This document shows, in pieces, positions 45,046 to 56,785 of a DNA stretch of 64,000 nt; the first letter of the stretch is position 1, and each line of letters starts with the position of its first letter. The notes beneath the pieces were generated by a model. It had not been told where the DNA came from. It worked only from the letters and a program-made list of their open reading frames with translations, and searched no databases. The translations under genes were made by a program, and so were the position numbers. The stretch spans positions 21,496,748 to 21,560,747 of the forward strand of contig ML664199.1 in assembly GCA_007570785.1 (NCBI GenBank), written 5' to 3'. The stretch is from Antilocapra americana. Its lineage: Eukaryota > Chordata > Mammalia > Artiodactyla > Antilocapridae.

Positions 45046-46254
45046 GAAAACACTGAGGTGCATTTAGCGGAGCTGCTTGCCTACAAGTGCTTGCTATTGT
45101 GAAAACCTAGGGTGATGCTGTCAGACCACTCAAAGACAAGGGGTCATTGTCTCTAGTCCCTAATTATGCACCAAAGATGGCTTAAGGAGATGCTTTATCT
45201 CCCCACGTGTCTGAGCACCAAGGGCTTGGTCAGGTTCTGGTAAAAGATGAAGATAGTCTTTGGGGAGAGTTCCAAGTGGCTTAGAGCCTTTGCATTGCAA
45301 AGGACACTAGTGTGCCTATGGAGTTTGCTTTCATAAATTTGGTTGCAGGCTATTTTGAGGGAAAACGCATCCCATCTGTCCTTTCGCTCGCAGGTATACA
45401 GTAGCTATTAGACCACATTTTAAAATGAATTGTGTGCACCGATGTTAAAGAAGGTTAGACTCTCTGAGCTGCCACCAGTGACATATGACTACAGTGACAG
45501 ACAGTCAGTGGTATTCAAAATGGATTAATCAGAAAACACAGCCTACTTCAATGTGACGTTTAGAGGGAGGAGGAACAGCTACTTATTTACCAAAGAGATG
45601 TCACTGAGCCATCTTTCTATCTGGAGATAGCCTATGGCTACATAATCCTTTCAAACCAGCCATGGAGCGATACACTACACTGGTAGCCAGGTCCTTTAGG
45701 CTGTTTCCCTCTTGTTCTCGGCTCTCTTTCCTCAAGCTGGCCTTGGTTATTTTATTTTGGGCAAGGTCACGAGATGAAGTGGGGATTTTGGATACCTTCC
45801 ATAAGGATTACAGGGGCACAGAGAGCGTTTGGAGATGGAAGCATTTCCTCTGATTGTTCTTAGAAGTGAACATACGTAACGTCTAGCACCCTTGAAGGAA
45901 GAAATATGGTAATAACGGTGATAGAGGTACCTTAATTCTACGAATATGTAATGCTAATTATGTAAACAGTTGAGAACTCTGAAAACTCTTCACCGTTCAT
46001 GTCAGACAATGGAAATATTATGCAGCCTAACTCGACATTATACAGTAATAATGTTACTTCACATGGGTTAGTTGACAAGCATGGGCCAATACTGTCTATC
46101 AAATGAAACTCTTGTGCCAGATTGTATCTTGGTGATAAGTAGAAGAAGAGCCACTCAGAGTCTGTTTATGTATTAATCAAGGCATCAGACTCAGGCGGCT
46201 CCTGTAGTTATGTTCTTTACTAAAAATTATGAAAATCTTCTGGATACCAGGTGT

Positions 46255-46610
46255 CTTTGTCAGTTCGAGTTGCCATAACAAAATACCCTAGACTGGGTAG
46301 CTTAAACAACAGAAACTTATTTCGTCTAATTCTGGAAGCTGGAAGTCTCAGAACAGGCTGCCAGGAGGATCATGTTCTGGTGAGAACTCACTTCCTGGTT
46401 TGCAGATTTCCACACTCTTGTTAGATCCTTCCTTGGCAGAGAGAGGGTGTACGAGAGAGCAAGCAGTCTGAGGTCTCTTCTTCTAAAGACACTGATCCCT
46501 TCCTGAGGACTCTACTCCTGACATCATCTCAGTCTATAATAATTTCTTTTAGCTGGATATTTGCTGCTCACACTGCCCCCAACTTCACCCCTCCTCTGCT
46601 CATGAAATCT
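46255..46610 (-). mobile_element. MLT1-type (ERVL-MaLR) LTR remnant, antisense
   Basis: TTGCCATAACAAAATACCCT, AGACTGGGTAGCTTAAACAA, CAGAAACTTATTTCGTCTAA, TTCTGGAAGCTGGAAGTC and CACTTCCTGGTTTGCAG are the antisense terminus of an MLT1-like LTR. Only the LTR is seen, with no internal retroviral gene. Confidence 0.8.
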
Positions 46611-46806
46611 TTATTTAAGCTTCAAGTTAAGTGTATTATAATGAGTTCTTAGAGTTGGTTCTGTTTTTTTCTTTTTTCCTAAGAGTTTAGGAAATCATCT
46701 TACCAGGACTCTTCAAATTGTATATTCCCTTCACACTTAGACAAGTGAGATGGGTACTGTGCAAGTGTGTCATAAAGACAAGCCAGCTACTTTGCACCCA
46801 GCTACT

Positions 46807-47007
46807 GCTTCAAAGGTGGCTCAGTGGTAAAGAATCTCCATGCCAAAGCAGAAGATGCAAGAGACATGGGTTTGATACCTGGAGAAGGAAATGGCAACCC
46901 ACTCCAGTATTCTTTCCTGGAAAATCCCATGGACAGAGGAGCCTGGTGGGCTACAGTCCTTGGGGTCACAAAGAGTCGGACATGACTGAGTGACTGAGCA
47001 TGTGCAG
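46807..47007 (+). repeat. Bov-tA SINE
   Basis: CTTCAAAGGTGGCTCAGTGG head, GGTTTGATACCTGGAGAAGG (linker shortened), GGCAACCCACTCCAGTATTC and tail AAAGAGTCGGACATGACTGA. Confidence 0.93.
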
Positions 47008-50000
47008 TTAGACTTGATGAAGACTTGTGAAATGATTATAACACTTGTCCCAAAGACAAGGACTTTGCTTCTAGAACATATCCAAAATAATATGCACATT
47101 TTCATGAAAATTCATGGGAAATTCTTCCTTTCTACCTACTACTTAACAGACTCATTTTTTTTTAACATTCCACAATAGTCATAGTTGTTAAAAAAGTATT
47201 CAAGTCTCAGTGTCAGAAAGGTCTAGGGTTCCAATTTGAAATTAAGCATATAGTAGCAACATCTTTTGGATAACTGAGAGCAGCATCAATGATTTTCTTC
47301 ATGGAACTGGGAATATTTCAGATGAGTTGTTGAACTAGAAATGCCTGCAGTCCTTAGGTGATATAGTCTAGATGGAAATCAAAGGTGAAATTCTTTTTCT
47401 TTTAAGAAGCAGTGAAAAACCTGAGGGGTTTATAGCACTGAAGAGATTATTGAGTAATTACCAGCCAAAACTGACTTGTTAAGAGCTTGGTGAAACTTAG
47501 AGGCTGAGTCTACATAGCAAAAAGTGAAGAGGATATTTGGTAATTATTATTTAATTTGAGCCATCTTTGCCGAGAGGTCCTTTTACAATTAATTAGTCTT
47601 CATTTAAACATAATTTCATAAGTGGACCCCCAAGTATCACCTCAGGAGAAAAACACAGTACCAATAATGTTACTATATCAAGAAATATCATAATGGGATC
47701 TCCGACATAGCACAAATAATTATCCATAACCAAACAAAGCAGTCTTTAACATGTAGAATATCAGTCTTATATTTCTCTCTCCTTCACTCACTGCAGGCCC
47801 TCTCTCAAAAGAAAGATAGAAAAATTTCCAAGTCCTGTATACAAAAAGTAACTGAGTAAAATGTTTCAATTAATATAGATTAATTTTGCTATGTGACTTG
47901 AGCTTAGAAAATGCTGTTAAGTAAACTTCTCAAAGCTTTGTCAAGGAATTTCTTTTGCAGGTTTGTGGTACAAAGAACACCTGGTTTGGAGATGATACGA
48001 GATGGGAGCATAATGTATACTCACTTCATCAGTTCTCTCCTCGTATTTTAATTCTGTTTAGTTCCACTTCAACTACCTGTAAGTACACATGTAGGTGACA
48101 CCTATGCTGATGCAGGCACTGTGCTTTCTAGGTAATGAGCTTCTACTTTACAAGTAGGAACTGAATCTTAATAGATTTTATATTCCTGGTGCCCAGCAGT
48201 AACGTTCAAATGTAAATGCGTGTAGTTTGGGGATCACAGTGTAGCCTAGGATTGGACATTAGTGTTAGGACACATGATCACGGAGGGTCTTGAATACAGT
48301 CAAGAGTCTCAGGCAATAATGATACAGAAACCAGAGAGTCACCCTGTGTAAAGACTTTACTCCATATAATACCCATGCCATTATACCATGCTTGTTGTCC
48401 AGTTGGCAACTTGTTTCTGAAGGGAGTAAGAGAGTAAATGTTTCCTGCTTTGTAGTCTCTGCAGCCCTTATAGCTAGGAAAGCAGCCACAGACAATATAT
48501 AAGCAAAAGGACTAGGCTGGATGTAGCCAATGGGCCTTAGTTAGGTGACTTCTGATCTGGTTCGATGTCTGCTATTTTTCAAATTTTCTAACAAAAGAAC
48601 ATTTGGATGGAGTCTTTGGAATGCAAGAGCAGTCCTTAATGAATAGTAGCATTAGTGTTTTTGATCACCCGTACTATATATGGATCAACAAAAAATAAAT
48701 GGCACTATAACTCTGAATTCATTGCCTGTATTTGTAATGCTCAAATTGAATTATAGGGATATGGATTGAGATATGGGTGAATCCTGCAACAATCCTGATG
48801 AAAATAATGTTCAAGCCAAAAAACGGCATTTTGGTGGCCCAGTAATTTAAAGTCAAAATATCAAGAAACCACTCAGTTCTCCTGAAGAGTTCTGAATCTA
48901 CTTCAGGATGACAACCCAGCATCAAGACAAAGACAAAGTGAGCTGTCAGTCCGTGCCAAGTTTCCTCAAACATGAAGACTTGGGCAACATGAGATGCCTG
49001 CTCAGATTCTAAGCTGAGCCTGCTGTCATCCTTGTTTGGCTATAAAGGAATCTAAACCCTGGACTGTATCCAGCCTCAGAAACAATCCAATCACCGACAA
49101 GCATTTTTCAGAGTGCAGTTGTGGCCCTCAGCGTCAGTTGTAAACAAACATCTGGAACTCCCACCTCCTTCCAAATACCATTACAGGCCTTGTCACATTT
49201 GAAAAGACAACAATGATGATAATAAAGACCCAGCAGTTAATTGGCCGTGGCCCTTGAGGTGACAGTTCCTTTGCTTCCTCTCCTGCACTGGCACTCTGAG
49301 CATCTCTGCTGCCAAGGCATGATCTTCCTCCCTGCAAGGGTTTTTGAGTGTTTGAGCAGTGGATCACACACCTTTAAGGCTGTTATTTTCAAGTTTTAAT
49401 AATGTTTTGCAACTCACTTCCTGTTTCTCACCTGCCAACCTTGCCAAAAGCATTCCCTGTCAGGTACTAATTTGGGTGACGTGACGACCACTTGATCTAA
49501 ATTTTTGGTGGGTAATTACTGAGTCAGAAGTGAGTAATTTTTTGATATCCAGTGGCAGTCAGAAAGGTGGGTATTTTACTACCCACTCATTAGAGATTCT
49601 CCAATAGTGGAATGTCCTGAATTTTGATCTGTTTGCAGACAGAAGGAAAATCTGACTGCCCAAACGATAAGTAACTTTCTGCTTATTTTGGCAGCACTTA
49701 CAGGGTGTATTGAAGTTTTTTATTATAAGCTCACGCCAGTGTTTCATTGTACCTGCAATATTAATTTTGTATTGATCAGAGTTTCATAAAATGACTTTCT
49801 TCTTTTTATAAATTGTGGAGATCTTACATTTAACTTGGAAAATTGTTGAAAATATCTCAGTTATTATGGATTTAAGAACTACCAGAAGTCCTCTGGGGAA
49901 AATCCTACTACTTGAGAGTAAAGAGCATTGCTGGAAGTGCAAGTCTTTTTTATGTAATGCTTTGGATGGATACCTTTCAGGTTTGTGTGATTGTTTATTT

Positions 50001-50486
50001 TATTTTTCTATCAGAAGAAATAAACAATAGAGATATTTTTGGTGAAAATGAAACTGATCACTTAACCTTGAAACAAGTTCAAGTATCCATTTATCAGAAG
50101 CAGTAAAGCTAAAATTTTTGTTTTGTTTGAAATTTTTGTTTCTATTTTTAGTGGAAGATATCAACACATTCCTTAACTACAGACAGAAAGTTGAACTAAC
50201 ATTACAGATCTTTTTTCCTTTAGTAACATCCTATGATGAAATTGTGATTTTTTTTGCTATAGCTAGTTGAATGCATAATATAGAATCATTTCTTTGTAAT
50301 ATAATTTCATTATATATATATATAGTTTATAACATATATATATATATATATCATATATATAGTTTATAATATAGTTTCATTATTCAGGATTATGTGCCTG
50401 AAGAGCAAGTTTAAAAGTGAAAAATTATTATTTAATTGATTTAATGAAATTATCTTAAAAATACTGAATTCATTAACTCTGTGTTA
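47008..50486. other. Repeat-poor DNA, no gene seen; candidate constrained part at 49080-49500
   Basis: About 3.5 kb without young retroposons. 49080-49500 is complex, repeat-free text including CAGCAGTTAATTGGCCGTGG and GGGTGACGTGACGACCAC (a CRE-like TGACGTGA). A small inverted repeat, GTGGGTA/TACCCAC, lies at 49567-49585. No coding exon is supported. Confidence 0.4.
50310..50362. repeat. (AT)n microsatellite with internal duplication
   Basis: ATATAT runs alternate with two copies of ATAGTTTATAA, so the block is a local duplication of AT-rich text. Confidence 0.9.
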
Positions 50487-50960
50487 GTTTCTTGTGGCTT
50501 CTGAAACAAATTAACACAATCTGAGTGGGTTAAAATAATACAAATTTATTATAATATAGTTCCAGAGATCAAATGCCCTAAATCTGTTACTGGACCTAAA
50601 TCACCATGTCAGTACAGCTATGCTCCCTCTAGAGGCTCTAGGGGAAAATCTCTTCTCTAACTCTTTTCAACTTCTTGTGGTTGCCTGCATTCCTTGGCTT
50701 GTGGCTGCATCACTCCAATTTCTGCCTCCACTGTCATACTGATGTGTGTGTGTGTGTGTGTTTAATCCCTTCTTACAAGTTTACATGTGACTGCCTCTAG
50801 TGTTCACCTGGATAATCCAGAGTAATCTCCCCATTTCATAAAGACCCTTAACTTAAACATATCTGCAAAGCCTACCCCTCATTACCTGAAGGGACTACAG
50901 CTAAAAATACCAGAGTGGAGTTTCATCATTACAGTTTTGTCATACAGTTCTATAGGGCTT
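50487..50960 (-). mobile_element. MLT1-type LTR remnant, antisense
   Basis: TTAGTTTCTTGTGGCTTCTG, AACAAATTAACACAATCTGA, ACAAATTTATTATAATATAG, CCTGCATTCCTTGGCTTGTG, TTCACCTGGATAATCCAGAG, TAATCTCCCCATTTCATAAA and ATATCTGCAAAGCC follow the antisense MLT1 consensus over almost its full length. A (TG)n run (50742-50761) lies inside. Confidence 0.85.
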
Positions 50961-51928
50961 GGACTGCAAGTAGTAAAAAATATGACTCATTTGAGAAACT
51001 TTAGTTCCTCTCAGTAACTCATGTAAGACTTGTACCTCTACTTATTTCTGAAGGGGTTCAAGGTAATTAATCAATAAGCAGAAGGAAATATTATATATTT
51101 AGAAGTGAAAATAGGAACTTATATTTTATAATGAACAAATATATTTCTAAGTACTTCAAACACTGTAATAAAACCAAACCTCTATGAGTTAGATGCTTGT
51201 ATATCCATTATGAACATGAAAGAATCTGACGTACAGAGAAATCAAATAAACACAGATGGAAGACGGCAAAGTGGAGATTCAAATCCAGGAAATTGGTTTA
51301 GAACCCAAGTTTCGAACCCAAGTTTCTACCAGCAAGCCTTACTCCCTTCCATAGCTTCTATCCAAACCTCCCATTAGTCAGGATTTTCTCTCTACCCTGC
51401 TCCTACTTTTAAATCCATACTTATTTTTGAAGCATGCATTACATTTCTCTTTCTTTAACAAGCTCTAGTATTGTCAGTTGAAAATGAGTTTTGTTTTTGC
51501 CTAACCCTTGCAAAGATTGTGCTTCAATTAGGATATAGATGATATTCTTTTATAGCATCAATATACAATATGCATCTGTGGTTGGTTAAAAACTGTACCC
51601 TTACCCAGACATCCAAATCTTATTCCATGGATCATCTGAGTTATCTTGCATGGCAAAAAATAAAATAAACTAAACAGGCTTGACATGGCTAGATTCTCTA
51701 CTAGGGTCTCACTGAGCTCAGACCAAGGTTCAGTTCTCCACTGGGGTTATAGGTCCTATTCCAAGCTTTCTGACTGTTGGGAGAATTTGTTTCATTGGGA
51801 TCTCCATATTCATTTTCCTTGCTGGTCACTCTCAGCTCCAAGAGGTACTCTTCGTAGTCATGTACAGAAATGTCTCTGAACTAGATAGTGAAAAATGATT
51901 TCATTCTGCTGAGGCATATGCATGTTTT
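50961..51928. other. Unassigned DNA with one MIR, no gene seen
   Basis: No young repeat. MIR-like at 51130-51305. The sequence GTTTAGAACCCAAGTTTCGAACCCAAGTTTC near 51297 is a short tandem duplication of about 15 bases. Confidence 0.5.
51130..51305 (+). repeat. MIR SINE remnant
   Basis: TTTCTAAGTACTTCAAACAC, CCTCTATGAGTTAGATGCTT and GTGGAGATTCAAATCCAGGA show the usual MIR order. Confidence 0.65.
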
Positions 51929-51943
51929 AAATCATGCCCAGTG

Positions 51944-52389
51944 AAGCAATTCTACTCAGATGGACGAAACTGGAGCCCATTATCCAGAGTGAAGTAAGCC
52001 AGAAGCAAAAACAACAATACAGTATATTAACACATATATATGGAATTTAGAAAGACAGTAATGAGAACCCAACATGGGAGACAACAAAAGGAACGCAGAT
52101 GTATAGAATAGACTTGTGGACTTTGTGGATGAGGGTAAGGGTGGGATGATATGGGAGAAGGGCATTGAAGCATGTTAATTGTCATGTGTCTAATCAATCG
52201 CCAGCCCAGGATTGATGCTCGGGACTGGTGCAGCGAGATTTCCCGGGGGGGAGGGAGGAGGGAGGGGGGACCTGGAGGGGAAGCATATGTAAAACCATGG
52301 TGATATCATGACAATGTATGGCAAAAACAATAATAAAAAAAAATAAATAAAAAAAATAAAAAAAAAGAACTGCACATCGAAAAAAAAAA
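51944..52389 (+). mobile_element. Young bovine-type L1, 5'-truncated, with target duplication
   Basis: The insert opens near AGATGGACGAAACTGGAGCC, in the end of ORF2, and runs through TGGAATTTAGAAAGACAGTA, TGGGATGATATGGGAGAAGG, a G-rich tract (52244-52280), ATGGTGATATCATGACAATG and an A-rich tail. AAATCATGCCCAGTG (51929-51943) and AAATCATGACCAGTG (52390-52404) form a 15-base duplication with one mismatch. Frames here, such as 52190-52501, are not genes. Confidence 0.94.
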
Positions 52390-52404
52390 AAATCATGACC
52401 AGTG

Positions 52405-54130
52405 CTGCCAAATTGATCTCTATAAATTTTATTGTTTCTATAACAATTTTAATTCCCACCTTCAATGTAGAGGAATCCCCATTTCCATTTACCCTCACCA
52501 AGACTTGATACTGATCAAAGTCTTTAGTTTTTGAATTCTCTGTGTGAATATGATATCTTGCTATGGCTTAGGAATTATTCTTTGATAATACTAAAGCTTG
52601 AGGAGTTCTACAAATATTTGAATTTGGAGTAACTAACAAGGTATTGGGCTGTGCATTCTCTGTAGTGTGAAAACATGCGGACTTCATATAAAGTGGTTTG
52701 ATTTCATGAATACTAACCTCTCCAGTCTTTATTTAGGATCTAAGAAGGGTCCATTTCTCTTGATATTCTTTTTTTATGTCTTTGAGTCTTTGAAGTCATC
52801 AACATCTTGGAAGCTCTTAACCAGGAGATAGGAAGAAAGAGAGCAGTGGAGAATGATGAATTAGAAAAATTAATAATAAAATACATCATACTGACCTCTG
52901 CCCCTAGATGAATCTGATACTATTAGCTATCAGTTGCGCTAATGTGCATACTTAAGGCACTGTGTAAGCATAGGAGCAAGCCCAGAGCCATGGGTTAAAA
53001 CTCATAGAATAAGAACTCTCTCTTTTTAACATGCATCAGAGTAAACATTGTCTGGTCCAATATGAACATACCTTTTGCTATCTTCTACTAGTAAAACTCT
53101 TTCATTGAATATGAAATTAATAGGGAAAATATTGATTTTCATTGTTAATTTGCTTTCAAAACTTGAGCTCCTGCAATCTTGGTAGACTAAGTCTAAGACA
53201 TATCTGTTTATCCATTTATTCCTATTAAAATGGCACTTCTAGAAAATATTATCTGGTATTAATCTGGTGAATAGTGTTATAAATGTCAGAGTTTATGTTT
53301 ATTACACTTATTAAACTGGTCCTGATATCTCATAAAAATAAAATAAATGGCAGGGTTAGAAATTGAATACTTTGTATAATTCTTCAAATCTTTAATATTC
53401 TGTTTATTAAGTTTTTATTGAAATACAATACAAGGAGGACAGAGTGAGTGAGTGGAGTTGCAGAGCTACATAGCAACTGAGCTCCTGCAGTCCTAGGAGA
53501 AAAATTACCATGCTTCTATTTCTTTTATGAAAATCTCTTGGACTTTCAGAGTCTCTTCATTCCCAGAAACTGGCTTTTCAGAGCTAGTAGAGAGAAGTCA
53601 CCTTTTCCTTTAGAAAGTGCTTTTGTTCAAGGGAAGGGGCAGACTTAGAGAGTTTCCACTCAATCAGACCTGATTGCATTTTACCATTGTCATCTTTACA
53701 CGGAGAGCTATCCAATCTCAGTAGCGGGAGCAGAAAGAGCAAGGAAACCAACCATGATGGAGACTTAGAGACACATGTAGTCAGAGATGCTCTCTTGGGG
53801 AATTATTAGGGGAAATAGAGATACTGAATTTGTACTGTTCTGTCTTCACCTGATAATAATAGTGCTAAGCATAGGCTAAGCCTCTTGCCATGCATCATCT
53901 GGGGGACAGTGAGTAGCTACACTGAAATTAGGATTAGGGCCTGAAGGAGAAAACTCATGGAAGTTCAGTTGAATGGAAGTCTAGATTGTGCATGGGAAAT
54001 AACAAAGTAGAAGCCTTCTGTTCAAACTTGGGAGTAACTTTCACTGTCAGAGAATCAAGCTCTTCTGTGAATCCCTTAACTTCTTTGCATCTGCTTTCAC
54101 AAATGGACAGTGAGACTATCAATGATTTAA
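52405..54130. other. Unassigned DNA, no gene seen
   Basis: No young repeat recognised. The opposite-strand frame 53955-54209 has no domain that I recognise. Confidence 0.5.
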
Positions 54131-54142
54131 AAAAAAAAAAAT

Positions 54143-54447
54143 TTCCCTGGCCAGACTTCTGTGGTGATACAAATAATCCACCTGCCAATGCAGGGGAAAC
54201 CAATTCCATCCCTGGTCTGGGAAGATTCTACCTGCTATGGAGCAACTAAGCCCATGAGCCACAAATACTGATCCTGCATGCTGCAACTACTGAAGCCCAT
54301 GTGCATAGAGCCTGTGCTGCAGTGGAGAAGCCACTGCAATGAGAAGCCCCCACATGGCAAGGAAGAGCAGCCCCTGCTCATCACAACTAGAGGAAACCTG
54401 CACATGGCAACCAAGACTCAGCCCAGCCAAAAATAAATAAATAAATT
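54143..54447 (+). repeat. CHR-type SINE, long form
   Basis: TTCCCTGGCCAGACTTCTGT head, TTCCATCCCTGGTCTGGGAA, GCTGCAACTACTGAAGCCCA, GAGAAGCCACTGCAATGAGA, TCATCACAACTAGAGGAAAC and CAGCCCAGCCAAAAATAAAT tail. Same layout as 32645-32930. Confidence 0.88.
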
Positions 54448-54835
54448 TAGAAAATTCCCCTTGCCGGTTAAAGTGAAGAAACTAATTGTGATGAATCACT
54501 TTGAGACTTTCCAAAGTAAACCAAGATATTATTAGAGCAATACCAAAGTATTTTATATGCACCTCAGATCTGAGTGGTCACATTTCATGTTCTCTTTCTA
54601 ACCTATGTGTCAATTCTGACCTTGACACAGGAATAAAAAGAAGAGTAGGTATAGGAGATAATTGCCTCTATAGGACAGATTGAGAAATTGTAGAAATACC
54701 TCTCATGCCTTTGACTGGGTATAGAGATCACAGAATAATGTCTACATAAGCAGTAATTGAAACTATATATATATTTTTTTTTCTAAGAGAAAGAACATGG
54801 AGATGGAGCAGTTAAAGATGGATTGAGAGTCTGAG

Positions 54836-55055
54836 CAGTCAGCAAACTTTTCTGTGTAAAGTGTTGAACAGTCAATATTTTGGCGTGCCAATCATACAGT
54901 CTCTGTATCAAATACACTATTCTGCCTTTGAGGCAACAAAAAGCAACCATAGACAATGCAGAAACAAAGGAGTGAGGTTGTGTTCTAATAAATTTTATTT
55001 GGCAAAACAGGTGGCAAGCAGGACTTGGCTCGTGGGCACTGCTTTGATGACTGTT
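54836..55055 (+). mobile_element. hAT-Charlie-like DNA transposon remnant, second copy
   Basis: CAGTCAGCAAACTTTTCTGT, CAATATTTTGGCG, TACAGTCTCTGTATCAAA, AACCATAGACAATGCAGAAA, TAATAAATTTTATTTGGCAA, AACAGGTGGCAAGCAGGACT: the same family as 24984-25190 in reverse. This copy retains more of the interior (the CATAGACAATGC block). Confidence 0.75.
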
Positions 55056-55057
55056 GC

Positions 55058-55172
55058 TCTAGAGCACAAGCCTCTTGAGGACAGGGGCTCTGTTCTCTTT
55101 ATTGTATGTCCCCAGTAGTCCAGGTGACTGATACAAAGTAGAAGCATAATTAAATTTCACAGAATGAATAGT
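55058..55172 (+). repeat. L2 LINE 3'-end remnant
   Basis: CTAGAGCACAAGCCTCTTGA, GGACAGGGGCTCTGTTCTCT, TTGTATGTCCCCAGTAGTCC and TTTCACAGAATGAAT are the classic L2 3' end. Confidence 0.8.
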
Positions 55173-56244
55173 GTATTATTACCTCTTTCATTCATGCATA
55201 TTCAATTTTGTGTACAGATTCTGCTTTGATACTTTTCATGTGAGTCCCTAAAATGTACCAGGCACTGGGATACCTTACCTGACAGCTGGAACTGTTTTCC
55301 TTCTTGGCCTGTCCTTTTCTAACTCCAATTTGCATATTCTTTCCTAGCTGCTCCTGTGGAGTTGCTTATTTTGGCAATCAGAAATTGGTCAGAAGGGATC
55401 GAAAGCGGAATAAGCATAAGTGAGAAAATAAACCAAGGGCATTTTATGGATTTGCATGTTTGATGTATTTATTTTACTGAAATCACCGTGTAAGTGAGAC
55501 ATGATTCCCCACAGCGCATTCTCTATAATACCAAATCTTCAACATCCTCTTTGAAAAAAATATTCCTTTGTCAAAACAGCTTGCGAAACTGTATTCATTC
55601 TGTCCATTGGAGAGTTGATCACCAAATGAACCAGGTTCTATGGTAATGAATCAGAGGAATCAAGGAATGTGTGTTTGACCTGCTCCTGCAGCAGCAAGTG
55701 TGATGTGGGGCCTGTTTCCTCAGAGCCCTGTGAAGATGTGAGAGCACTGTGCTGGGGCCGGACATAGGGGGATGTACTGAGGGACCGTGTTCCTCTACAG
55801 GCATCTGCTGCTCTGTTGCTCTCCCGTTATACAGGGCAAGCCTGAGAACAGTCTTCAGTGACAAGAACTGGGCTCAGACATCTAGCAGTCTGAACCTGGA
55901 CACCAGACATTTGGAGGATTGCTGGAAATTCTAGTTGCCTGGTATCTGGAGACTTAAGGATTGATTTTGGAAACCTGTGTCTCGCTGCAGCTGCTGCTGC
56001 TGGGAGCAGAAGGAGCTTCTGAACTTAGAGGGGGAGTGGTAGCTGCTCCTATAGAGAGAATTGGAGCCACTGTCTCTGCGAGCTGATTTCTAGGCACCGC
56101 GGGAAAAGGCTGTTTTCCAGTTGTACTTGGCCATGGAGATTCACCCTGCCCCCTTTTGGTATATGTGCATGTTATCTTGTTTTGCACACCACCAACTAAT
56201 AGCGTATGGGACCAGTGCTTCATGGAGCATGCTTTGAAAACATT
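55173..56244. other. Unassigned DNA, no gene seen
   Basis: A short CTGCAGCTGCTGCTGCTGGG run near 55984 gives small serine- or leucine-rich frames. None is convincing. Confidence 0.5.
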
Positions 56245-56785
56245 TTATTAACTGTTGTGATAGACTGATTTTTTAAATGGCCACAAATGTTCACACCTCC
56301 CTGTGTCCACACCCTTGGTGATGTGAGTCTATGGTTTCTTCCAGTGAAAGGCGAGGTCTCTTTCCTCCACCCTTGAACTGGGTCTAATGCTGAGAGTTGC
56401 TTTGCTGATGGAATTCAGGGCAGATGACGAGGTGCCTGAGCTGAGGCTAAACCTCAAGAGAACTTGGACTTCCACTCATTCTCTCAGGCCCCAGTGAATG
56501 AGCTTGGGCTAGCCTGGGTGCTGATGGGGCACCAGGCAGCCCTGTTGTCCTCATCAAAAAGCAGCCAACCACCACACAAATGGTGAGGGCGTCCTAGGCC
56601 AGCCTTCATCCGACCCTAAATATATGAGAGATGCCAGCCCTGACCAGCAGAACTGACCTCAACCCTCAGCTGGTAAGAGGATGCCCAGCTGAGACCAGAA
56701 CTCCGCAGCTGACCTGTAGATCTGTGGGCAATAATAAGTGCTTCATGTTTCAGGATGCTGAGTTTGGTGTCCTGGTAGCTCTGGT
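56245..56785 (+). mobile_element. ERVL-like LTR remnant
   Basis: TTGTGATAGACTGATTTTTT, AATGGCCACAAATGTTCACA, TTGAACTGGGTCTAATGCTG, CTGACCTGTAGATCTGTGGG and CAATAATAAGTGCTTCATGT have the layout of an old mammalian ERVL-class LTR ending near a degenerate AATAAA. Subfamily is uncertain. No internal gene is present. Confidence 0.55.

Larger units (their letters stand above)
43977..46254. other. Repeat-poor DNA, no gene seen
   Basis: About 2.3 kb without young retroposons. A MIR-like copy lies at 44895-45045. The 44290-44830 portion is annotated separately as a candidate regulatory element. Confidence 0.5.
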
